NCBI RefSeq assembly: GCF_003086295.3
Contig: NC_092038.1
Span: 101,525,837 to 101,589,836 of the forward strand
Length of the DNA stretch: 64,000 nt
Origin: Arachis hypogaea
Lineage: Eukaryota > Streptophyta > Magnoliopsida > Fabales > Fabaceae
Reading direction: 5' to 3'
The position numbers and the translations under genes were made by a program. Positions 33,230 through 43,507 of this stretch are shown here, piece after piece. A model generated the notes under the pieces. It saw only the letters and a list, made by a program, of their open reading frames with translations, did not search any database and was not told the DNA's origin. How positions within the stretch are numbered: the first letter of the stretch is position 1; the number at the start of each line of letters is the position of its first letter.

Positions 33230-34751
33230 TGATGAGCGGATAATTTATACGCTTTTTGGCATTGTTTTTAGTATGTTTTTAGTATAATCTAGTTAGTTTT
33301 TAGTATATTTTTATTAGTTTTTAGTTAAAATTCACTTTTCTGGACTTTACTATGAGTTTGTGTGTTTTTCTGTGATTTCAGGTATTTTCTGGCTGAAATT
33401 GAGGGTCCTGAGCAAAAATCTGATTCAGAGACTGAAAAGGACTGCAGATGCTGTTGGATTCTGACCTCCCTGCACTCGAAGTGGATTTTCTGGAGCTACA
33501 GAAGCCCAATTGGCACGCTCTCAACGACGTTGGAAAGTAGACATCCTGGACTTTCCAGCAATATAAGATAGTCCATACTTTGCCCGAGATTTGATGGCCC
33601 AAACCGGCGTGGCAAAACAGCCTCAGAAATTCCAGCGTTTAACGCTGGAACTGGCATAAAACTTTTGAGTTAAATGCCCAAACTGGCATAAAAGCTGGCG
33701 TTTAACTCCAGAAAAGGTCTCTACACGAAAATGCTTCAATGTTCAGCCCAAGCACACACCAAGTGGACCCAGAAGTAGATTTTTACGTCATTTACTCATT
33801 TCTGTATACCCTAGGTTACTAGTTTACTATTAATAGGATCTTTTGACATTGTATCTGGACCTCATGACACTTTACACGTTTCTTTGTGTACCTTCCACGG
33901 CATGAGTCTCTAAACCCCATGGTTGGGGGTGAGGAGCTCTGCTGTGTCTTGATGGATTAATGCAATTACTACTGTTTTTCATTCAAACATGCTTGCTTCC
34001 ATTCTAAGATATCACTTGTTCTTAACCCGGATGAATGTGATGATCCGTGACACTCATCATATTCTCAACTATGAACGTGTGCCTGACAACCACCTCCGTT
34101 CTACCTTAGATTAAGTAGATATCTCTTGGATTCTTTAACCGAAATCTTCATGGTATAAGCTAGAATTGATGGTGGCATTCAAGAGAATCCGGAAGGTCTA
34201 AACCTTGTTTGTGGTATTCTGAGTAGGATTCAATGATTGAATGACTGTGACGAGCTTCAAACTCCTGAAGGCGGGGTGTTAGTGACAGACGCAAAAGAAT
34301 CACTGGATTCTATTCCGGCCTGATTGAGAACCGACAGATGGATAGCCGTGCCGTGACAGGGTGCGTTGAACATTTCCACTGAGAGGATGGGAGGTAGCCA
34401 CTGACAACGGTGAAACCCTTGCATACAGCTTGCCATGGAAGGAGCCTTGCGTGCTTGAAGAAGAAGACAGTAGGAAAGCAGAGATTCAGAAGATGGAGCA
34501 TCTCCAAAACCTCAACCTGTTCTCCATTACTGCAAAACAAGTACCTATTTCATGTTCTTTTACTTTTCACAATCAATCCTGATAATTTCTGATATCCTGA
34601 CTAAGATTTACAAGATAACCATAGCTTGCTTCAAGCCGACAATCTCCGTGGGATCGACCCTTACTCACGTAAGGTATTACTTGGACGACCCAGTGCACTT
34701 GCTGGTTAGTTGTGCGGGATTGCAAAAGTGTGATTGCAATTTCGTGCACCA
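33230..34751 (+). repeat. 3' LTR of F1 (1522 bp)
   Basis: Near-identical to 21546-23065, with by-eye differences such as AATTTAG/AATCTAG and GGCGCGCTC/GGCACGCTC. Ends GTGCACCA directly before the GGGTT duplication. Confidence 0.9.
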
Positions 34752-35492
34752 GGGTTCATGTACAAAAGTTTCAATGCATACGATTCAATCATTCAATACA
34801 TGAGTATGTTCCCAAATCCCAGAATTTTCAATTACAATACAACTCTATATCTACCCAAGTTCCCAAGTATACCCTCCCAATTGAATGATACACATCCTAA
34901 CTTACCTAAGCTAATCAAGGATCCAAATTTAGGGACATTCATGGTTTTTCACTTAGGGTTGTTGATGTGCTCTTTTTTTTAGAAACAAAGAGGGTTTATC
35001 ATAGGCTCAAAATTGGTTAGCAGGCCATTTGGAAAAAGTGACTATTGAAATGATGGTCTCAATCATGTAAATGCATTCATACACAAATTAATGGACATAT
35101 AGAATCAGACAAAGCAAGGATTGCAATCATAGAGAGAGAATAATGCACACAAAAATGAGAATTAATGGTTAGAAGATATAACCATACGATAGGCTCAAAA
35201 CTTACATGCTTGTGTTCTTAGCTCAATCACTATGTTCCAAAATACATTCTTGAAGCAAGTTCAACACAAAAAAATTTTTAAATTGGTAGGGTACCCCAAA
35301 ACACAGTTTCTTGGGGAAGAAGTTATTATTCGACCAAGCAACTCTATAGAGACTAACTACCATGCAAGGAATATTTACAAGCAAGACTAACTACGCATGC
35401 AATGTACTAATTACTAAGCAAAAGATAAATCCATGGGTATTGAAAGGAAGAGTTTGTTACCCATGAAGATCGGTCGAACGACCTCCCCATAC
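34752..35492 (-). other. 3' non-coding DNA of element X after its additional ORF
   Basis: This continues the X internal region interrupted at 21545. No coding motif on either strand. Confidence 0.55.
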
Positions 35493-36744
35493 TTAGAATT
35501 TAGCACGGTCCTCCGTGCTACTAAGAATGCGCAAAGGGCGGTTGGGACCGGAACCCTCACTATCCCCTTCATCAGAGCTCCCATCACTTGGGTTGGAGGT
35601 AGATGTGAATATTTTGGGTTCCTCCATGCTAGGGGTAACACAACGCAGAAGCTTCTTGATGTAAGTGTATCGGCGTTGGTTGCGCTGCTCATATCTATCA
35701 ATCTTCCGGTGTAGATCTTCTATCCTTTGATGGGTGGATCTTTGCTGTGGTGGTGATGATGAGGTGGGAGGAATAATAGATGGTGGGGTTATGTCAAGGC
35801 TTGGTTTGTTCATGGGAAGATGTAAGTATTTTCCGCTTGGGACCACATCGCCCTTAGCCGGAATTATAGCTTTCGTATCCATGGCTTCCCAAGGAACACC
35901 CGCAGCAGCAACTAAATCAGATACCAGTGCTGAAAATGGAAAATTGCCCCGGTCGTGGATTTGACCCATCGCTTGCTTGACAAGAAGTGGATTGTTCACT
36001 GGTCTTCCCGTGAGAACACACCAAACAAGCAAAACGAGATCCGCCGTGAAGGACGACTTGTGGGTGCTAGGTAGGATATAGTGAGATAGGATATGGGCCT
36101 AAGCTTTAGCTTCTACCGTGAGGAAACATGCGTCAAATACACTTGGGTCACATCCGGAGTTGACCATGGGTCCAAAATGCTTCTGGTTCAGCAATGATTT
36201 GGAGGATCGAGTCCTAGTCATATGCAGACTTCTCTCACTGACGTAAGACCTCTTGGTAGCCATCCATGTCACTTGGTACTGGTAAGACATTAAGCACTTG
36301 CTGAATAGCCTCTTCCGACACTGAGACTTGCTTCCGGCGCACGTATACCGATTGAAGAGAGGAAAGATGGTAGTTAGTGTAGAATTCTACCACCCATGAG
36401 AGGTTGACCTCTTGTGGTTTTCTCAGAAGAAACTCCCATCCTCACTATTCAATGCGGGGCAGAATACAATGAGAAACTTTATCCGGCGGAGCGAGTAGAT
36501 GCTCAGCATGATAGTTCCTCTCAACCATGAAGGGGAACATAAGTTCCCAGAAGCGGTTGAGGAATCTTGAAGAATCTTTTGCCGGTTTGCTCTTTTCATT
36601 CTCATCAATAGGAGTGGGTGCCTTCGCCTTCTTAGATAGAGGTTTGGCTCCTAGTGAAGAGTGCGCCTTAGAGCGTGACTTTGGGGGTGCTCTCTTTGTG
36701 GTTGGTTTCCTTGGAGTTTTCTCCTTGCCTTTCTTGGTGGCCAT
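35493..36744 (-). pseudogene. Additional ORF of element X, plant transposon-protein-like, broken
   Basis: Read on the minus strand from ATG at 36744. The N-terminus is strongly basic (KKGKEKTPRKPTTKRAPPKS), resembling a nuclear localisation signal. The first frame stops at 36445. After a frameshift the trace continues (36290-36099) past a stop at about 36101 into 36032-35493, with HILSHYILPSTHKSS, GRPVNNPLLVKQAMGQI and VSDLVAAAGVPW. A C-terminal coiled-coil-like part (RIEDLHRKIDRYEQRNQRRY) and an acidic Ser/Asp/Glu tail follow. The layout (basic start, domain, coiled coil) matches the F1-F3 ORFs although sequence identity is low. A TTTTTCAGG acceptor-like site directly precedes the ATG, suggesting expression from a spliced RNA. 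At least one frameshift and two stops make it non-functional. Confidence 0.7.
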
Positions 36745-38030
36745 CCTGAAAAAGGAGGGAAAAGAAGGAAAATGTTAAACCCAAAGGATCAACTCAACAA
36801 ACATGCAAGTGAGAGGTGTGCCCAAAAGAAATAGTGCAACAAAGTAGTCATAGAAGCATGGGTCACAACACTTGGCATGGGATGCAAGAGGAAGGAAAGC
36901 ATGGAATATGGCATGAGAGAAGGGATCTCAAGCATCCAAAACAAGAGCAAGTCATGTTTAATGAGTATCTAATTAGCAAGTAATAAGCAAAATGTGTTCA
37001 ATGCACTTAGAAGAGAGCAAGTGAATGAGGAGGAAGCACCAGATTGAAGATATATGGCTAGAATAAACCAAGATGGCATATGTGCATTTCCTCGAACACT
37101 TGGTGTGCACTTAACAAGCAATGAGCAATTATGAGATACTTCAACCAATTAGAAGCCCAAAATAAAGTATCGATCATCACACAACATCATCTACTCACAA
37201 AAATAGTGAAGGACAATCAAGAAGATCCATGAAAGTAATCAAAGTTCAAGTTCAACATCCATGGAAAAATAAAAAGAAGAAAAAGTAAACAAGCAAAAAG
37301 CAAGTGGTATAATCAAGTAACTAAAAGAGAAAATAAGTAAATAATAAGAAAAATCTAACTAGAAAAAGAAGTGATGCAAAGAAAGTAATAGATGAGATAT
37401 AGAGGGAGTAGAACCTTGAGAAGTGTAAAAGAACAAGGTGATTTTTATTTTTGAAGATGAGAAAGAAAGGGAAGAGATGTAGTGCCACCGGAGGAGGTGG
37501 TGGTCGCCAGTGAGTAACCGGAGACAGTGGTGGTAGAGTATGGAATAGAAGAGATGAGAAGGGAAGATAAGGGATGGAAGAAGAAGAAGAAAGAAATAAG
37601 AAAGAGGGTGAGAGAAGCAGGGCGTGCAGCTTTAAAACTGGTTCGCGCGATCGACGCACGCGCGCAAGGTGTGCTGGCGCGTCGGTGAGGGTTGAGCGAG
37701 GGACGCGAGTGCGTTATTGGCGCGCCCGCGCGAGTATAGCTGTGCCCTTGGCACAGAACTGGCACAAAGTTGGAATAAGTCTCAGTTTTTTATACCAGAG
37801 TTGGCATGCAGCACAGGCGCGCGGACGCGCACATTGCGCTGACGTGTGCTTGATGGGGTTGGCTACCGGTGCGGATGCGCGCAGTGCATGGACGCGTCGG
37901 TACGGGCATAAGCTAGGAACAAAAATAGCACAAGCATGGCACAACTCTTGGTTTTTTAGTACTAGGAGTTGTGAAACCACATCGGCGCGCGCGCGCACAG
38001 CGTGCTTGTGCGCCGATGCCCCCCTTTTTT
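36745..38030 (-). other. X internal DNA between its two ORFs: leader-like, with a CpG-dense block
   Basis: On the minus strand, a CCCTCCTTTTTCAGG acceptor-like site precedes the ATG at 36744. 37320-37620 is T/C-rich in that direction. About 37640-38015 is a CpG-dense block with CGCGCGCGCGCAC and GCGTGCGCG-like words, similar in composition to those in LTR-B and LTR-C. No gag-pol is present where it would be expected, so the unit is internally deleted or non-autonomous. Confidence 0.6.
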
Positions 38031-38729
38031 TTAAAGAACAAAAATAGGAGTGCCTTGGTTGCTTAGGCTTAGTCGGGAGAAGGTCATATTGCTAACGGCT
38101 TCCACTAGGATAGCCATCTTGGCTCCTAGCTCCTTAAACTTTTTTTCCATCCCCTCTTGTTGCCTTTGGATATGAGATTCAAGATCTCTCAATTCCTGCA
38201 TGGGGGCTTCATCGGGAGGTGATGGTGGAAGAGAAAATTCATTGTTTGGGAGGAAGGTTTCATAATTGGAAGTTAGTTCATCTTGGTAATGGTATAGAGG
38301 TGGTGTATATTGAGGTGGTTCTTGAGAGTAATTATGCTAGAATGGTGGTGGTTCCATGTGTGGTTCATATGGTTCATAAGGTGGTTGGTATGGTGGATAG
38401 GGATTAGGGTCATAATGAGGTGTTTGGTGGTATGGGGCTTGTGAGTAAGGTGGTTCAAAACCATGTTGAGGGGGTGGTTCATAGGCATGTGGTGGTGGTT
38501 GTTGACAATCACAATAAGGGTCACTACATCCATTAGATTGATATGCATTAGAATGTGAATTATACCTATAGGAAACCGGAGGGGGTTGTTACCAAGAAGG
38601 TTGATCAATCCCTTGAGGCTCCTCCCATCTTTAATTCCCAAATCCTTGATGCATGTTACCATTGTAGTTCCCATTCCCTACAACATAATTTGAGCCAAAC
38701 TCATAGCCAAAGTGAGGATGAGAATTCAT
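38031..38729 (-). pseudogene. Pro/Tyr/His-rich ORF just after the X primer site
   Basis: Minus strand ATG at 38729, TAA at 38031-38033, 232 codons in one frame with three internal stops (two TAA, one TAG). The start reads MNSHPHFGYEFGSNY. The middle is a Pro-rich run such as YPPYQPPYEPYEPHMEPPP and QQPPPHAYEPPP, with a CSDPYCDC cluster. The C-terminal 45 residues look coiled coil (MQELRDLESHIQRQQEGMEK). All three stops can be explained by CAA/CAG to TAA/TAG. I do not recognise a named domain. Its place straight after the primer site suggests a Gag-like or Gag-accessory protein of the X family. Confidence 0.6.
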
Positions 38730-38858
38730 AAGAGCAAATAAAAATAAAAGCTAACAAAAAAGCAACAAGTCATAAGCCTAACAAAAACTAACAAACAAGC
38801 AAAAGACAAATATGTTCACATATTCACAATAGCCAACAATATAACACCATTGCAAGTC

Positions 38859-38873
38859 CTCGGCAACGGCGTC
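38859..38873 (-). promoter_or_regulatory. Primer-binding site, tRNA-Asp type (X, right unit)
   Basis: On the minus strand AATGACGCCGTTGCCGAGG follows LTR-C. It matches the tRNA-Asp 3' end except for the first G and one late base. Confidence 0.7.
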
Positions 38874-38880
38874 ATTAATT

Positions 38881-40315
38881 TGATAAGCGAGAATTGCGTT
38901 GGTTAGGATTTTCTCTTATAGAAAGAAAAATTTCGTTGTAAGCATAGCTCCAAACCAACAAACAAATCTCACATCAAATTAAATTTTGGTTGTCACAAAT
39001 AACAAAACCCCAAATAAGAATTAACCGAAGTATTTCAACTCCGGTCGTCTCACAAGGAATGGGTAAACATGTGCTTCAACATTGGTTAGAAATCCGGGGT
39101 TGTAAGTCATGAGCGAGAAAATAAACTAGAAATCTTAGCAAGCAAGTAATCTAAAGTGCAAAGAACTAATTCAAATAACCAAGCAAGATGTGAGCAATTT
39201 CAAACTAAGAAGACAACATTCAATTTACTTCTACTCTCAACTAGACAATAGCTACAACTAAAGCAAGACAATTAAGAATTTGGGTTTTCAAATATGAATA
39301 ATAAAAGCAACTCTTGGCTAGGCATGGGAATTGGGGTCACTATCCTTGTCTAATAACCATATCTTGACAATTATGAGGAACCAAACTCATTAAATCTACT
39401 TCTATACTTGAAGTAAGTTAAATGGCTTGGTCATATCTACCCATAAGGTCTAACCTCACTACTAATTAACCTAGTAGTAGGCTAGTGTCAATGGTTATCA
39501 AATTGACCACTAAGGGTTCCCAAATCATCAAATCCATTAGACCCAGTGACTCAAGTTTACCCAATTCTCTTGGCCTAAGCCAAGAGTAAAAAGAACTACT
39601 CCATAATCAAGGCAAACAATTCATCAAACACTTGGTAAGCATTAACAAAAGACATATTCAAATTGCAAATGGATTGAAATTAACAAATACCCACTAACAA
39701 ATATCAACTTACAATCACTCAAACAACACAATTAAGCATAGAAATCATCAATGTAACATCAAAAAGTCAAGATTCAAAACATTCATGCAATGGGTATAAA
39801 GTGACAATTGACAAGAATCCATAAACTAGTAATTAACAAAATCCAATTCAGATTCAATAAGGGAAGATCAAATTAAAGCTAGATCTAGAGAAGAACAAGG
39901 GTTTCTCTCTTTAGAAGAACAAAGAACCCCAAAAACTAGAAAAATGTGTCTTAGTGTAAAAATGATTGATCCCCCCTTCTCCTTAGCATCCTTGGGTCTT
40001 TTTCCATGCAGAAACAGCTTGAAATTGGGCCTCATGAGCCTCAGAAATCACCAGGCACGATTTTCTTTAATGAGGTCACGTGCAGCTTCCCGCGCGTGCG
40101 CGCCATGCGTGCGTGCGTGCCGATTACTTTTGTGATCCACGCGTGCGCGCCAAGTGCACGTGCGCATTGGTTGAAATTCTCTGGCTTGCGCGGATGGGTC
40201 CATCCTTGTGCGCCGCTTCCAGCTATCCTCATCGACGCGTGCGTATGATGTGCGCGTGCGCGTCGATGCTGCAGTTCCCAAAATCACAATCTTCATGTTC
40301 CTTCTTCTTGTGCAT
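38881..40315 (-). repeat. LTR-C of element X, first part
   Basis: Starts TGATAAGCGAGAATTGCG and is nearly identical to LTR-B. It contains the CpG-dense block at about 40080-40270. Interrupted after TGCAT (40311-40315) by F2; the rest is 60512-60517 and 62079-62323. Confidence 0.85.
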
Positions 40316-41983
40316 TGATGAGCGGATAATTTATACGCTTTTTGGCATTGTTTTTAGGTAGTTTTTAGTAAGTTCAAGCTACTTTTAGGGATGTTTTCAT
40401 TAGTTTTTATGTTAAATTTACATTTCTGGACTTTACTATGAGTTTGTGTATTTTTCTGTGATTTCAGGTAATTTCTGGCTGAAATTGAGGGACTTGAGCA
40501 AAACTCTGAAAAAGGCTGACAAAAGGACTGCTGATGCTATTGGAATCTGACCTCCCTGCACTCGAAATAAATTTTCTGGCGCTACAGAACTCCAAATGGC
40601 GCGCTCTCAACGGCGTTGGAAAGTAGACATCCAGAGCTTTCCAGAAATATATAATAGTCCATACTTTATTCGTGAATTGACGACGTAACTTGGCGTTGAA
40701 CGCCAAGTACATGCTGCTGTCTGGAGTTAAACGCCAGAAACACGTCATGACCCGGAGTTGAACGCCCAAAACACGCTATAACTTGGATTTCAACTCCAAT
40801 AAAAGCCTCAGCTCGTGGATAGACCAAGCTCAGCCCAAACATACACCAAGTGGGCCCCGGAAGTGGATTTATGCATCAATTACTTACTCATGTAAACCCT
40901 AGTAGCTAGTTTATTATAAATAGGACTTTTTACTAGTGTATTAGGAATCTCTGGACGCCTAGTCCTTAGACCATGGGGGCTGGCCATTCGGCCATGCCTG
41001 AACCTTTCACTTATGTATTTTCAATGGTGGAGTTTCTGCACACCATAGATTAAGGGTGTGGAGCTCTGCTGTACCTTAAGTTTCAATACAATTATTATTA
41101 CTTTCTATTCAATTCTCTTTTATTCTTATTCCAAGATATACGTTGCACAACACTTTGATGAATGTGATGATCCATGACACTCATCATCATTCTCACCTAT
41201 GAACGCGCGTGATTGACAACCACTTCCGTTCTACCTTAGGCCGGGCGCATATCTCTTAGATTCCCCAACAGAATCTTCGTGGTATAAGCTAGATAGATGG
41301 CGGCATTCATGAGAATCCGGAAAGTCTAAACCTTGTCTATGGTATTCCGAGTAGGATTCTGGGATTGAATGACTATGACGAGCTTCAAACTCCTGAAGGC
41401 TGGGCGTTAGTGACAGACGCAAAAGAATCAAGGGATTCTATTCCAACCTGATTGAGAACCGACAGATGATTAGTCGTGCTGTGACAGAGCATAGGACCAT
41501 TTTCACTGAGAGGATGGGATGTAGCCATTGACAACGGTGATGCCCTACATACAGCTTGCCATGGAAAGGAGTAAGAAGGATTGGATGAATGTAATAAAAA
41601 AGTAGAGATTCGAGAAGAGCACAGCATCTCCAGATGCCTATCTGAAATTCCCACCATGGAATTATATGAGTAACTATTTCTATCTTATTTTATTTTCTGT
41701 TTAATTATTAAATTTCAAAACCCATAACCATTTAATCTGCCTAACTGAGATTTACAAGGTGACCATAGCTTGCTTCATACCAACAATCTCTGTGGGATCG
41801 ACCCTTACTCACGTAAGGTATTACTTAGATGACCAGTACACTTGCTGGTTAAGTTGAACGGAGTTATGATCACACCAGGGATTATTAAGATCCCAATTCA
41901 TCACACCATGATCTCTTTGGGGTATTTTTGATTTCATACAAATACAAAGAGACCAACTTTGAGGATCACAATTTCGTCCACCA
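40316..41983 (+). repeat. 5' LTR of F2 (1668 bp)
   Basis: Starts TGATGAGCGGATAATTTATACG and ends CACAATTTCGTCCACCA. It carries TTGGCGTTGAACGCCAAG at about 40691. A clear TATA box, TATAAATAGG, is at 40915-40924. Its 3' end is about 110 bases longer than the F1 LTR after a GATCACACCA that resembles an older LTR end. Confidence 0.9.
40915..40924 (+). promoter_or_regulatory. TATA box of the F2 5' LTR
   Basis: TATAAATAGG, also at 59437-59446 in the 3' LTR. This would drive the genomic RNA. The position in the middle of the LTR fits a U3/R border downstream. Confidence 0.65.
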
Positions 41984-41987
41984 AGTT

Positions 41988-42007
41988 TTTGGCGCCATTG
42001 CCGGGGA
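41988..42007 (+). promoter_or_regulatory. Primer-binding site of F2, tRNA-Asp type
   Basis: TTTTGGCGCCATTGCCGGGG follows the LTR end AGT; one change from the tRNA-Asp complement (A for G in CATTG). Confidence 0.8.
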
Positions 42008-43507
42008 TTGTTCGAGTATGGACAACTGACGGTTCATCTTGTTGCTCAGATTAGGTAATTCTCTTTTCAAAAATCTTTTTCAAAATTTTTCTTTTCTTTT
42101 TTGTTTTTCTAAACTTTATTTTCGAAAAAAATTAATAAAAATCCAAAAAAAATTAGAAAATCATAAAAATCAAAAATATTTTGTGTTTCTTGTTTGAGTC
42201 TTGAGTCATGTTTTAAGTTTGGTGTCAATTGCATGCTTTAAAAATTTTTTCTTGCATTTTTCGGAAACTCCATGCATTCATAGTGTTCTTCATGATCTTC
42301 AAGTTGTTCTTGGTAAGTCTTCTTGTTTGATCTTGATGTTTTCTTGTTTTGTGTTGTTTGTTGTTTTTCATATGCATTTTTTGTTTATTAGAGTCCATAC
42401 ATTACAAATTTCTAAGTTTGGTGTCTTGCATATTTTCTTTGCATCAAAAATTTTTCAAAAATATGTTCTTGATGTTCATCATGATCTTCAAAGTGTTCTT
42501 GGTGTTCATCTTGACATTCATAGTGTTCTTGCATGCATCATGTGTTTTGATCCAAAATTTTCATGTTTTGGGTCATGTTTGTGTTTTTCTCTCTCATAAT
42601 TAAAATATTCAAAAATCAAAAAAATCTTTTCCTTATTTTTCTCCAAATTTTTGAAAATTTGAGTTGACTTAGTCAAAAATTTTCAAAATTAGTTGTTTCT
42701 TACAAGTCAAGTCAAATTTTCAATTTTAAAAATCTTATCTTTTCGAAATCTTTTTCAAAAATTATATCTTTTTCATTTTTTTTATTTTTTTCGAAAATTT
42801 CAAAAATTCTTTTTCAAATTATTTTCAAAATCTTTTTCTTGTCTTTATATCACATTTTCGAAACCTCACTAACAATTAATGTGATTGATTCAAAAATTTG
42901 AAGTTTGTTACTTTCTTGTTAAGAAAGGTTCAATCTTTAAGTTCTAGAATCTTATCTTGTAGTTTCTTGTTAGTAAAGTAAGTAATTTTAAAATTTTTGA
43001 ATCAAATCTTTTTATCTTTTATCTTATCTTTTTCAAAAATTTTATCTTTTTCAAAAGTTGATTTCAAAATATCTTATCTAACTTCTTATCTTCTTATCTT
43101 TTTCAATTTTGATTTTAATATCTTTTTCAATCAACTAACTAACTTTTTGTTTGTTTCCTATCTTTTTCAAAACCAACTAACTACCTATCCTCCTCTAATT
43201 TTCGAAAATACTTCTCTCTTTTTCAAAAATTCTTTTTTGTTTTAAATCTTAATTTTAATCTTATCTTATCTCTAATTTTCAAAAAAATTACTAACACCTT
43301 TTTAAAATTATTTTCGAAATTCTCCATCTCTTTTCTTACTCTATTTAATTATTTAATTACTAACACTTCTCTTCACCTCTCTCCATCTAAATATCCGAAC
43401 CCACTCTTCTTCATTCTTCTCCCCTTTCTTTTTCTACTAACATAAAGGAATCTCTATACTGTGACATAGAGGATTCCTCTTTCTTTTCTTGTTTTCTTCT
43501 CTTTCAT
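42008..43507 (+). other. Long T-rich leader of F2
   Basis: About 1.5 kb without a supported gene. AAGTTTGGTGT is at 42215-42225 and 42414-42424. GTTCTTCATGATCTTCAAG-type words recur (about 42285-42530). Then many CTTTTTCAAAA words up to the gag start. The 132-codon frame at 42201-42599 is a Phe/Cys-rich product of these repeats, and I do not call it a gene. Confidence 0.65.

Larger units (their letters stand above)
21546..34751 (+). mobile_element. Element F1: FIDEL-like Ty3/gypsy retrotransposon with all pol domains
   Basis: LTRs lie at 21546-23065 and 33230-34751, TSD GGGTT at 21541-21545 and 34752-34756. Order: LTR, tRNA-Asp primer site, leader, gag-pro-RT-RNase H-integrase, hairpin, palindrome array, TATA-like box, additional ORF, conserved non-coding block, LTR. 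The order RT-RH-IN and the CDLGxSxNLxP protease fit the Athila side of Ty3/gypsy. By eye the LTRs differ at about 20 of 1520 positions, so this is a young copy. It is interrupted by a solo LTR in the integrase and by one in-frame stop. Confidence 0.85.

Noticed and set aside
42201..42599. 132-codon frame in the F2 leader
   Set aside because: Made of repeated TTCTTCATGATCTTC words. Phe/Cys-rich product without domain; the F1 and F3 leaders have no counterpart.
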